NCBI GenBank assembly: GCA_023421115.1
Contig: JAEZUI010000045.1
Span: 1-5,793, forward strand
Reading direction: 5' to 3'
DNA length: 5,793 nucleotides
From: Bacillota bacterium
GTDB taxonomy: Bacteria > Bacillota > Clostridia > Acetivibrionales > Acetivibrionaceae
The notes under the pieces are model-generated. The model ran no database searches and was not told the origin of the DNA. It was given only the letters and a program-made list of their open reading frames with translations. Shown here in pieces: positions 1-5,793 of this stretch (positions within the stretch are counted from its first letter, which is position 1; every line of letters begins with the position of its first letter). The translations under genes were made by a program, and so were the position numbers.

Positions 1-3000
1 TTCCAACTGCATCATACAAGTATTGGGTTGTTTTGTTATCGTTTGCAATAACCTTGCTCAGTCGGTTGTAAACATCGTATACATAGCTTGTTGCTCCGCC
101 TTTTGTCTTTACTCCGGTGCAATTTCCTACCCAGTCATAGAAATACTCTATTGTGCTGTTGTCAGGATTTGTTTTCTTAATAAGTCTGTAAAGATCGTCA
201 TATTCATAGCTTGTAGTACCGTTTTTATCAACTACCTTCTTTACATAGCCCTCATTTGTATAGTCGAAATTAACTGTATTTTCAGCTCCTACTTCTTTTA
301 CATCAAGCCTCATGTTATTGTCATATTTATATACAATTGAGTTTTTATTATAATCGATTACGGTAACTTCCTTTTTGTCATCATTATAGGAAGCCTCCAA
401 GTACATTTTCAAAGCTAGTGTCTGTTTTTTCAGCCTTCCAACATTGTCATATTCCATTTTAGTCTCTTTTAACCTTGGGTCGGTTATACTTTTCAAATTT
501 CCAGCTTCATCATAAGCATAACCCCAAGTCTCTTCCTTGCCCTCAATTCCATAAGCAAGATTTACCTTTTCAACATTTCCTGCGTCATCATAATCATACT
601 TTGTAACCTTTCCGTTCTGGTCTTTTACAGTTGAAAGTCTTCCAGCGGCATCATATTTCAGTTCATAGGTGGTGTCATCGGAGTATTTTATTACTTCCAA
701 CTTTCCATTTGCATTATAACTATAGATAAACCTGTTGCCCTTAGCATCCAACATTTCATCGGGGTAAGGCTTGGTGGTATAAATGTATTGCACCTTTTCA
801 TCGGGTTTTGCCGAATTAAATACATATTCCAACCTTCCAAGGCTGTCATACTGGTACTCAGTGGAATTTCCCCTCGGGTCGGTCACTTTTTTTATTTCGC
901 CAGTTCCGTTATACTCATATTTAACTGTGGAACCGTCCTGATATATAGTGCTTTCCAAGCGATTCATGGCATCATAGTTGTAGTATACTGTTTTTGAATC
1001 CCTGTCGGTAAAAGAGCTTATATTTCCTTCCTCATCGTAGGTGTATTTTTCATAAGTTTTATCGGGATAGACTACTTGAGTCAAGTTCCCTAGGCAGTCA
1101 TACTTATACTCTACAGTATTATTGTACTTATTCGTAAAGGTATCTATTTTCCCAATTCCATTATAGGATGCCTTTGAAAGTCTTCCGGCGCCATCGGTAT
1201 TTTCCGTTATACGTCCTAAATTGTCATAAACATTTATTGTAGTTACAAGCTCTGTAATTCCTTCACTTACAGTCCTCGTATACTCAGCCTTTCCCCATCT
1301 TCCATTGGCATCGTAGTCTTGAAAACTTGTCACAACACCACGGGCATCGGTTTGAGTGTCTAAATTCCCGGTTACAGTATCATAGTGCAGTTTCAATATT
1401 TCCTTATTCATCTGGTCGGTAACAGACTCAACTCTATTCGCCGAATCATATTTTAAACCGATACTTCCACCATCTCCATCTTTGGTATTTAGCAATCTTC
1501 CGTAAGCATCATAATCGTTGTCCACTAAATTCAAGGTAGTATTGGAAAAATCAGATACCGTATCAATGTTTCCCTTTTCATCATACTGACTCTCCACATA
1601 ATTTCCGGCTGAATCGGTTATCCTGGTCTTCTTTATTGTGCCGTTGGCATTCATCTCATATTCGTACTTAAAGCTTCCCTCTGGGCCTGTGACTGTATCA
1701 GCCAGACCATTATCCTTATATGTATAAGTGGTGGTGTATCCGGCAGCATCCTTTATACTTTCTAAATTACCATCAGGGTAAAAGGTATAGACTGTAGGAT
1801 TATTTCTTCTGTCATTTACTGTAATGACTTCTTTTGAATCCACTGTCTGCTGTGTGTATTCACTTCTTCTGTTGGCAGCATCATAGATGTAGATAATTCT
1901 CCCCATCTCGTCATAAACATTTGTAGTTATAACTTCGTTATTGGCATTTATAACTTGAATAAGCCTGTGGTCACTGTCATAAATGAACTTTGTTTTGTGG
2001 TTTTCCAAATCGGTAAAGGAAACCAAATCACCATATTGGTCGTATTCGTAGCTTACACTGTTATCCTCTAAATCCGATGCACTTTTTATAAGCCCGTCAA
2101 CCTTAGAATAGGTTAATTTCTTTGTAACAGTGCCCCTTGTATACTGCAATCCGTCTGTTTGAGGAACTATTTTGGCACCATATGCATCGGAAATGCTTGC
2201 AACTTTTCCTGAAGTATCAAATTTAATTACCTTTCCATCTTGAGTTGTTAGTGTATATTTCCCCTGATTGTATATTTCTTCGGAAAACTCGTCTATGAAA
2301 TATTTCCACAGTCCAAATTTGTTATTAAATAAATTGTTGTATATATGCACTTCCATATTCTCAGCTGTAAGCTTTGAATAAGTTCCTGAAACCGGCTCAA
2401 ATAACACTTCAAAACTAGCCATTCCTTCAGTACCCAAACTGTAATAACCCAATGGATCGGTTGCATATATGTTTTTGAGCTTGACTATAAACTTATCCGT
2501 TCTTCCATCGGGATAAGAAATCACTATATAATGCGGCTTATCTTCCTTAACAAAATACACACCTGCAGCATAATTTTTAGACCAGCCTTCCCACAGCTTA
2601 TAGCTTTCTGTGAGCCTTATACCATCTATTTCAGAAGTCCAGCCATATCCAAAGTCACCCTTTGATTTGTTTGTACTGTCGTAATACCTCTTCATTTCTA
2701 ATGGCATCCCATTTACCACGGGTATTGAAATATCCGAGTATGCAACGCTAAAGTTTCTTAACGTCATTTTACCTTCTGCAAGAACCGCTGTAACTGCCTG
2801 CTTGGATAAACCTCCATTATCATAGACAGTAAGTCTTATATCGTACAAGCCTTTCTTTACAGTGCTTGGGTCAAAGCTGCCCAATACACCTGCTTCAACA
2901 TTGGTGGTGCCTTCTGCAAAACGTATGTAATTGTTTTTGTCCTTTTCACTGTATTCCAATATATAATTACAAAGATTTGCATCGGAAGCTGTTCCAGTTA

Positions 3001-4312
3001 TTTCTATCGGCATAATTGCAGAACTTCCAAATTCCGGTGCTGTTATAACTGCTTGAGGTGCAGTACCATCGGAAGCTGTGACACTTCTAAATTCTTTTGA
3101 TGCATAACCCTGATTACCGGCAGCATCCTGTGCAAAAAATTCGACTTTATATACTCCCGCTGTTTTAGGGCTATAATCTGCAATTCCTTGATCATTTAGT
3201 GCAACCTCTGTTCCATTTACTTTCAAGGTCTTGGTTTTGATCCCCGAATCATCAGTAGCCGAAGTTTTTATTTGCACACTTCCGTTTACAGACACTTTTT
3301 CTGTTTGAAGGTTTAATGTTACATAAGGTCTTATGTAGTCGGTTACAATTATAGGAGACGGTGAAGGCAATGTAGTAGGAAACGGAACTTGTTGAGTTCT
3401 ATATGCTCTAAGCTCTTTTATTGAAACATTTCCACCGGAACTTCCTTCTATACCAGTTATAGTAATTCTTATGAATCTTGCCTTTGTCTCTTTGAAACTG
3501 TCTGTGTATGTACCAGCTATAGAAGTATTGGATGTTTTGTTAACTATCACAGTATAGTTATCATCATCCATTGAAGCTTCAATTCTATATTTATAAGCCT
3601 TATTTTCGCCAGCTATAAACTCTGTTTTATTAAGTGAATATTCATTTCCCAAATCAATTCTAAGCCACTGTCCAAAACCTTCTGCTGCCCACATTGAATT
3701 CAGTATTCCATCAACAGCCTTACCAGCTTCATAGCCATCTCCTATGGAAGATGAACACACTGCTATCTTATTCCTTGCAACATCATTCGCTATTGGTGCA
3801 ATTGTTTGGGCGGGTGTTGTTGGTGTTGCCGTTGGCACTTTTGTTGGTGTCGCAGTTGGTGTTTTGGTTGGTGTCGGAGTTGGCGCCTTTGTTGGTGTTG
3901 CCGTTGGTGCTTTTGTTGGTGTTGCCGTTGGCGTTTCAGTTACTATTGGTGTTGGTGTTGATATAACATTTTTCTTTGGAAACTCTTTAATTTTTCCAAG
4001 CAGATACATTCTCATGTATGCAAAATCCAAGCTATTAAAATTGTCATCTCCAGTTACATCTGATACCCATAAATCATCTTCTGCTGGAAAGTCTTTTCTT
4101 GTACCGAGAAGCACCATTCTCATGAAGGCAAAATCTATACTGTTTATTTCACCGTTCCCGTCGACATCGCCTATAAGTTCCTTTTTTGGTTCTACTACTA
4201 TTTCTTCTGCATGACTTAATCCAATAAAACCAAACATGGTAGTAGTCGTAATTATCTGGACTAATAATACAAATGAAACAATCATAGAAATCAGACTTTT
4301 TCTCTTTCTCAT
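1..4312 (-). CDS. Secreted dockerin-bearing RHS/YD-repeat protein, partial (C-terminus beyond the left edge)
   Basis: An uninterrupted minus-strand frame runs from ATG at 4312 to the left edge: 1437 codons with no stop, and one base left over. The start is supported by a GGGGG ribosome binding site nine bases upstream. Domains by residue: signal peptide 1-35 (Arg/Lys-rich start, hydrophobic core, likely cleavage after SHA); two dockerin repeats about 47-113; Thr-Pro linker about 118-168; F5/8 type C (discoidin) domain about 178-305, with the typical AVDG, Trp and QWLRIDLG elements; two Ig-like domains about 326-412 and 419-511; RHS N-terminal region about 516-737, with KRYYDS and FGYGWTS; then YD repeats from about 738 to the edge. 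The protein is therefore exported and probably attached to a cellulosome. YD arrays in known RHS, teneurin and Tc-toxin proteins build a hollow beta shell around a C-terminal payload; whether this one carries a toxin cannot be seen. The discoidin domain suggests glycan or surface binding. Domain calls are from motif reading; the biological role is unknown. Confidence 0.95.
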   Translation of the reverse strand, partial: MRKRKSLISMIVSFVLLVQIITTTTMFGFIGLSHAEEIVVEPKKELIGDVDGNGEINSIDFAFMRMVLLGTRKDFPAEDDLWVSDVTGDDNFNSLDFAYMRMYLLGKIKEFPKKNVISTPTPIVTETPTATPTKAPTATPTKAPTPTPTKTPTATPTKVPTATPTTPAQTIAPIANDVARNKIAVCSSSIGDGYEAGKAVDGILNSMWAAEGFGQWLRIDLGNEYSLNKTEFIAGENKAYKYRIEASMDDDNYTVIVNKTSNTSIAGTYTDSFKETKARFIRITITGIEGSSGGNVSIKELRAYRTQQVPFPTTLPSPSPIIVTDYIRPYVTLNLQTEKVSVNGSVQIKTSATDDSGIKTKTLKVNGTEVALNDQGIADYSPKTAGVYKVEFFAQDAAGNQGYASKEFRSVTASDGTAPQAVITAPEFGSSAIMPIEITGTASDANLCNYILEYSEKDKNNYIRFAEGTTNVEAGVLGSFDPSTVKKGLYDIRLTVYDNGGLSKQAVTAVLAEGKMTLRNFSVAYSDISIPVVNGMPLEMKRYYDSTNKSKGDFGYGWTSEIDGIRLTESYKLWEGWSKNYAAGVYFVKEDKPHYIVISYPDGRTDKFIVKLKNIYATDPLGYYSLGTEGMASFEVLFEPVSGTYSKLTAENMEVHIYNNLFNNKFGLWKYFIDEFSEEIYNQGKYTLTTQDGKVIKFDTSGKVASISDAYGAKIVPQTDGLQYTRGTVTKKLTYSKVDGLIKSASDLEDNSVSYEYDQYGDLVSFTDLENHKTKFIYDSDHRLIQVINANNEVITTNVYDEMGRIIYIYDAANRRSEYTQQTVDSKEVITVNDRRNNPTVYTFYPDGNLESIKDAAGYTTTYTYKDNGLADTVTGPEGSFKYEYEMNANGTIKKTRITDSAGNYVESQYDEKGNIDTVSDFSNTTLNLVDNDYDAYGRLLNTKDGDGGSIGLKYDSANRVESVTDQMNKEILKLHYDTVTGNLDTQTDARGVVTSFQDYDANGRWGKAEYTRTVSEGITELVTTINVYDNLGRITENTDGAGRLSKASYNGIGKIDTFTNKYNNTVEYKYDCLGNLTQVVYPDKTYEKYTYDEEGNISSFTDRDSKTVYYNYDAMNRLESTIYQDGSTVKYEYNGTGEIKKVTDPRGNSTEYQYDSLGRLEYVFNSAKPDEKVQYIYTTKPYPDEMLDAKGNRFIYSYNANGKLEVIKYSDDTTYELKYDAAGRLSTVKDQNGKVTKYDYDDAGNVEKVNLAYGIEGKEETWGYAYDEAGNLKSITDPRLKETKMEYDNVGRLKKQTLALKMYLEASYNDDKKEVTVIDYNKNSIVYKYDNNMRLDVKEVGAENTVNFDYTNEGYVKKVVDKNGTTSYEYDDLYRLIKKTNPDNSTIEYFYDWVGNCTGVKTKGGATSYVYDVYNRLSKVIANDNKTTQYLYDAVG
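2..2101 (-). repeat. YD-repeat array (about 32 units) of the RHS protein
   Basis: From about residue 738 the protein is a run of roughly 21-residue units, each carrying a core such as YEYDQYG, YIYDAANR, LKYDSANR, YQYDSLGR, LKYDAAGR or YDYDDAGN. I count about 32 cores before the window ends, the last being YLYDAVG. A few are degenerate, for example FYPDGN, YKDNG and YTTKPYPDEM. This is the YD repeat of RHS, teneurin and Tc-toxin C subunits, which forms a spiralling beta-sheet shell. The units differ widely at protein and DNA level, so this is an old array and not a recent DNA expansion. The array continues left of the window. Confidence 0.93.
3819..3938 (-). repeat. Five tandem 24-bp units encoding an 8-residue Thr-Pro linker
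   Basis: Five consecutive 24-bp units lie at 3819-3842, 3843-3866, 3867-3890, 3891-3914 and 3915-3938. Each begins on the plus strand with GTTGGTGT and differs from the others at a few bases. On the coding strand they give the pattern [E/K]-[T/A/V]-P-T-[A/P]-T-P-T. Thr/Pro linkers of this kind join modules in cellulosomal and other secreted clostridial proteins and are often O-glycosylated. Here the linker separates the dockerin from the discoidin and Ig-like domains. The near-identity of the units allows slippage, so unit number may vary between strains. Confidence 0.9.
3974..4174 (-). other. Dockerin domain (two Ca-binding repeats) at the N-terminus
   Basis: Residues about 47-113 hold two repeats of the dockerin type. 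Each has an EF-hand-like calcium loop followed by a helix. Repeat 1 has the loop DVDGNGEINSID (ligand positions D49, D51, N53, N57, D60) and ends in FAFMRMVLLG. Repeat 2 has DVTGDDNFNSLD (D85, T87, D89, N93, D96) and ends in FAYMRMYLLG. Position 3 of the second loop is Thr instead of Asp or Asn. Dockerins bind cohesin modules of scaffoldins and so place enzymes in the cellulosome. The two helices are almost identical, which fits the known dual binding mode in which either repeat can face the cohesin. Most dockerins are C-terminal; this one directly follows the signal peptide. Confidence 0.9.
4205..4312 (-). other. Signal peptide of the RHS/YD protein
   Basis: Residues 1-35 begin with the basic stretch MRKRK, followed by a hydrophobic core rich in Ile, Val, Leu and Phe. 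They end in Leu-Ser-His-Ala before Glu-Glu, which fits a signal peptidase I Ala-X-Ala-like site (S-H-A). The mature protein would begin with EEIVVEP, a short spacer before the dockerin. No lipobox cysteine is seen, so release or protein-mediated anchoring is expected rather than lipidation. Confidence 0.8.
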
Positions 4313-4321
4313 TAAAATATA

Positions 4322-4326
4322 CCCCC
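4322..4326 (-). promoter_or_regulatory. Ribosome binding site of the RHS/YD gene
   Basis: On the coding strand ATGGGGGT lies upstream of the ATG at 4312, with nine bases between the G-run and the start codon. It supports this start over the in-frame ATGs at residues 10 and 26, which would remove most of the signal peptide. Confidence 0.75.
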
Positions 4327-4341
4327 ATAATAATAAATTCT

Positions 4342-4362
4342 ATACTAATATTATTTTAGTAT
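4342..4362. repeat. AT-rich inverted repeat between the two genes
   Basis: Arms ATACTAA (4342-4348) and TTAGTAT (4356-4362) flank a 7-base loop and overlap the stop codon of the upstream gene. With one G-C pair and no T-run directly after it, this is a poor terminator. It could be an operator, a weak attenuator or chance in AT-rich DNA. On the minus strand TTGGAA (near 4368) and TAGTAT are spaced 18 bases apart and could form a weak promoter for the RHS gene alone. Confidence 0.3.
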
Positions 4363-5285
4363 CATTTCCAACTGTCTTTAAACTCTTTAGTTTTCAATAG
4401 ATAACTCGTAATAAGAACAACCGCACCTCCAAACAAAATAGTAAATATTCTAAAGTTCACGACTGCAGAATTTTCTGCAGTCTTTGCTAAATAAAACAAC
4501 CCCATCATCAAAAATACGAATCCCATTACCCTAATGCTTTTAATAATCTCTTTTCTCTTATCATTAACCCTATGTTGTGTATCAAACATAGTTTTATTTT
4601 CCCTTTTTGCAAAAGAAAATCTCAGCATTTTCAGTACTCCGCGGACTGCTCCGTAAAGAGTAAAACTGTAAATATCATTAACAAGATCAAATTTAAGTAT
4701 TCCATGTTCTAATTGCTCCTCTAACTCCTTTTTGTATGAATTAGAAATGCTTTCAACTACCGGCTCATTCATTTTGTCTAGTGCAACTATCCTTCTTCCA
4801 CTTTCCTCACTAAGCTTTTGCCTATGGAATTTCAACAGTTCTTTAAAGTCCTCATCCGGAAGACTAAAAACCCTTTTATCTTTTAATATAAATAACGGAG
4901 GTTCCCTATGAGTAGTTGTTGTCATCTTAAGTCCATCCTCAAATTCCGTGTCAAAGGAAATCATCATCTTTCTTATATTCTGACTCTCCTGCTGATACAA
5001 ACTGACCTCTATACCTTCATTAGAGTTTCTAAAAAGCCTCATCTTAGTAGCCTTATCCGAAGAAGTAGCCACTGAATAATCCCCTACAAATTCAAATCCT
5101 TCTGACAATAAAACCTGATTGTATTCTAAATAAAAATCCTCCTTGACACCTTCCATTGGAGTCAAATCAATTCTCTCTATTCTAGGCTTCCCCTTCATCT
5201 TTACTGCATTAAGCACCATCAAAACAGCAAGCACAAATAAAGCTACAACTACAATAAATATACCCAAAATAACCTTTATAAACAT
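4362..5285 (-). CDS. Membrane-anchored protein of unknown family, three predicted membrane segments
   Basis: I do not recognise the family. With the ATG at 5285 the product has 307 residues; a GGGGGG ribosome binding site lies five bases upstream. An in-frame TTG at 5324 would add 13 residues but has no such site. Residues about 2-26 are a strong hydrophobic segment followed by the basic stretch KMKGKPR. Residues about 27-250 form a charged, soluble, mixed alpha/beta region with a likely helical part (SYKKELEEQLEHG). Residues about 253-270 and 278-297 are two more hydrophobic segments separated by a short loop, then a basic tail. By the positive-inside rule the large domain and the tail would be cytoplasmic. 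There are no obvious catalytic motifs. The gene ends 49 bp before the secreted RHS/YD gene on the same strand, so co-transcription is possible, but no functional link is shown. The frame is convincing from its length, ribosome binding site and membrane segments. Confidence 0.85.
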   Translation of the reverse strand: MFIKVILGIFIVVVALFVLAVLMVLNAVKMKGKPRIERIDLTPMEGVKEDFYLEYNQVLLSEGFEFVGDYSVATSSDKATKMRLFRNSNEGIEVSLYQQESQNIRKMMISFDTEFEDGLKMTTTTHREPPLFILKDKRVFSLPDEDFKELLKFHRQKLSEESGRRIVALDKMNEPVVESISNSYKKELEEQLEHGILKFDLVNDIYSFTLYGAVRGVLKMLRFSFAKRENKTMFDTQHRVNDKRKEIIKSIRVMGFVFLMMGLFYLAKTAENSAVVNFRIFTILFGGAVVLITSYLLKTKEFKDSWK

Positions 5286-5290
5286 ACCAT

Positions 5291-5296
5291 CCCCCC
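5291..5296 (-). promoter_or_regulatory. Ribosome binding site that fixes the start of the membrane protein
   Basis: The coding strand reads GGGGGG, then five bases, then the ATG at 5285. The G-run and spacing make ATG 5285 preferable to the longer TTG start at 5324. The same all-G type of site is used by the neighbouring RHS gene. Confidence 0.7.
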
Positions 5297-5349
5297 ATTT
5301 TAAATACTCTAGAATCCCCAACAACCCAAATGTTCATACCCTACTAATT

Positions 5350-5377
5350 ATTCTAACAATAACTCTCATTAATGTAA
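5350..5377 (-). promoter_or_regulatory. Candidate sigma-A promoter for the membrane protein / RHS unit
   Basis: On the minus strand TTACAT (5377-5372) is followed after 16 bases by TAGAAT (5355-5350), which matches the TATAAT consensus at five of six bases. The bases before it are TGT, giving an extended -10 element. Transcription would start near 5343, leaving a leader of about 58 bases before the ATG at 5285. The -35 match is poor, so the call rests mainly on the extended -10. Confidence 0.4.
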
Positions 5378-5729
5378 ATAAGATTAACAAAATATGGATA
5401 CCCATCCCACAAATTACCCACATTATAGAAAGAACCCTGCGTAAAGACTGTATAGAATGTTAATGAAGCTAAGAAAAAATCAAATCACTTTCCTTCGCAA
5501 AGCAAGTTTGATTCGCCCCTCAGCGAGTTACATTCTCTACAGCCTTGGAACTTTATGCCACAAATTCACAAAACACCTTGAATATGTAAAATGCTATATT
5601 GAAAATCTACGACAACAAAACAGCAAAAAAACAAACCTAACTAAAGTATAAACTTGTTTTAGTGTAAAATGACGCAATTACTTGACCTGAGCATTAGAAG
5701 CTGTTGCCGAAAGCTTGATAATTTGAAGC
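5378..5729. other. Intergenic region without a convincing gene
   Basis: No frame here has a good ribosome binding site together with a protein-like sequence. A 64-codon plus-strand frame at 5457-5651 lacks a ribosome binding site. Two imperfect inverted repeats are visible: AATCAAA (5478-5484) with TTTGATT (5507-5513), helped by CTT/AAG inside; and ACTAAA (5640-5645) with TTTAGT (5658-5663). Neither is followed by a T-run, so neither is a clear terminator. Near the right end, GATAAT at 5717-5722 is a possible plus-strand -10 element for the hairpins that follow. Confidence 0.5.
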
Positions 5730-5793
5730 AAAAATGCCACGGATGGCATTTTTAGCGTCTCGCGACAGGATGTCGCATAGACGCGTGCGAAAA
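5730..5793 (+). ncRNA. Tandem GGA-loop hairpins: putative CsrA-binding RNA or leader, 5' part only
   Basis: Two perfect or near-perfect hairpins follow each other on the plus strand. Hairpin 1 pairs AAAAATGCCA (5730-5739) with TGGCATTTTT (5744-5753) around the loop CGGA. Hairpin 2 pairs GCGTCT (5755-5760) with AGACGC (5779-5784) and, inside, GCGACA (5762-5767) with TGTCGC (5771-5776) around the loop GGA. The loops read ACGGAT and CAGGATG. The second equals the repeat described for the CsrA-sequestering RNA CsrB, CAGGA(U/A/C)G; the first fits the A(N)GGA core of CsrA/RsmA sites. The complementary strand has no GGA in its loops, so the RNA would be read rightward and leave the window. A weak promoter (TTAGAA at 5694, 17 bases, GATAAT at 5717) would start it near hairpin 1. 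It could instead be a leader of a gene further right, or, for hairpin 1 alone, a bidirectional terminator. Confidence 0.45.

Noticed and set aside
23..340. Plus-strand frame of 105 codons with a hydrophobic, Cys-rich product, and a similar one at 788-997
   Set aside because: Antisense to the YD repeats; complements of Tyr/Asp/Asn-rich codons read as Ile/Val/Tyr. No ribosome binding site.
1..2101. Regularly spaced repeats as a CRISPR array
   Set aside because: The spacing comes from roughly 21-residue YD units in an open reading frame; the DNA units are divergent and there are no identical direct repeats with unique spacers.
3744..4214. Plus-strand frame of 156 codons rich in Gly-Val-Gly repeats, and an overlapping 90-codon Leu-rich frame at 3694-3966
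   Set aside because: Both are antisense shadows of the Thr-Pro linker repeats and dockerin of the minus-strand gene; the low-complexity sequence follows directly from the 24-bp repeat.
5286..5324. Longer version of the membrane protein starting at TTG 5324
   Set aside because: The ATG at 5285 has a GGGGGG site at ideal spacing and starts directly at the membrane segment; the 13 extra residues would cover that ribosome binding site.
5143..5463. Plus-strand frame of 106 codons rich in Ile, Thr, Asn and Pro
   Set aside because: Mostly antisense to the start of the membrane protein and its leader; low-complexity AT-rich translation and no ribosome binding site.
5457..5651. Plus-strand frame of 64 codons in the intergenic region
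   Set aside because: No ribosome binding site before the ATG and no recognisable features. It is possible but not supportable; the length is expected by chance.
5730..5753. Hairpin 1 as a simple bidirectional intrinsic terminator
   Set aside because: The A-run, stem and T-run allow it, and it is not excluded. The second hairpin with the same GGA loop and no T-run makes a shared protein-binding motif the better explanation.

Overview
The window looks like chromosome from an AT-rich, low-GC Gram-positive anaerobe, most likely a cellulosome-forming clostridium (Acetivibrio / Ruminiclostridium / Pseudobacteroides type). The evidence is a secreted protein with a duplicated Ca-binding dockerin, a Thr/Pro-rich linker of the cellulosomal kind, and very G-rich ribosome binding sites. 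The genus is an inference; no rRNA or housekeeping gene is present to fix it.

Layout. All convincing coding sequence is on the minus strand. From right to left: (1) the right edge (about 5730-5784) holds two consecutive GC-rich hairpins with GGA in their loops, read on the plus strand, resembling the binding sites in CsrA-sequestering RNAs; (2) an intergenic stretch of about 440 bp (5286-5729) without a credible gene, holding a candidate minus-strand promoter near 5350-5377; (3) a 307-residue membrane-anchored protein of unknown family (5285-4362); (4) a 49-bp gap with a strong ribosome binding site; (5) a very large secreted protein (4312 to beyond the left edge, at least 1437 residues, open frame checked through its whole length). 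Its order is signal peptide, N-terminal dockerin, Thr-Pro repeat linker, F5/8 type C (discoidin) domain, two Ig-like domains, RHS N-terminal region, then about 32 YD repeats still running at the window edge.

How the parts may work together. The two genes are co-directional and 49 bp apart, so they could be one transcription unit. The large protein should be exported and, through its dockerin, docked onto a cohesin-bearing scaffoldin, presenting an RHS/YD shell of the sort that in other proteins encloses a toxin or enzyme. The C-terminus, which would decide this, lies outside the window. The most unusual points are the dockerin on an RHS/YD protein and the CsrB-like GGA hairpins in a probable Firmicute.
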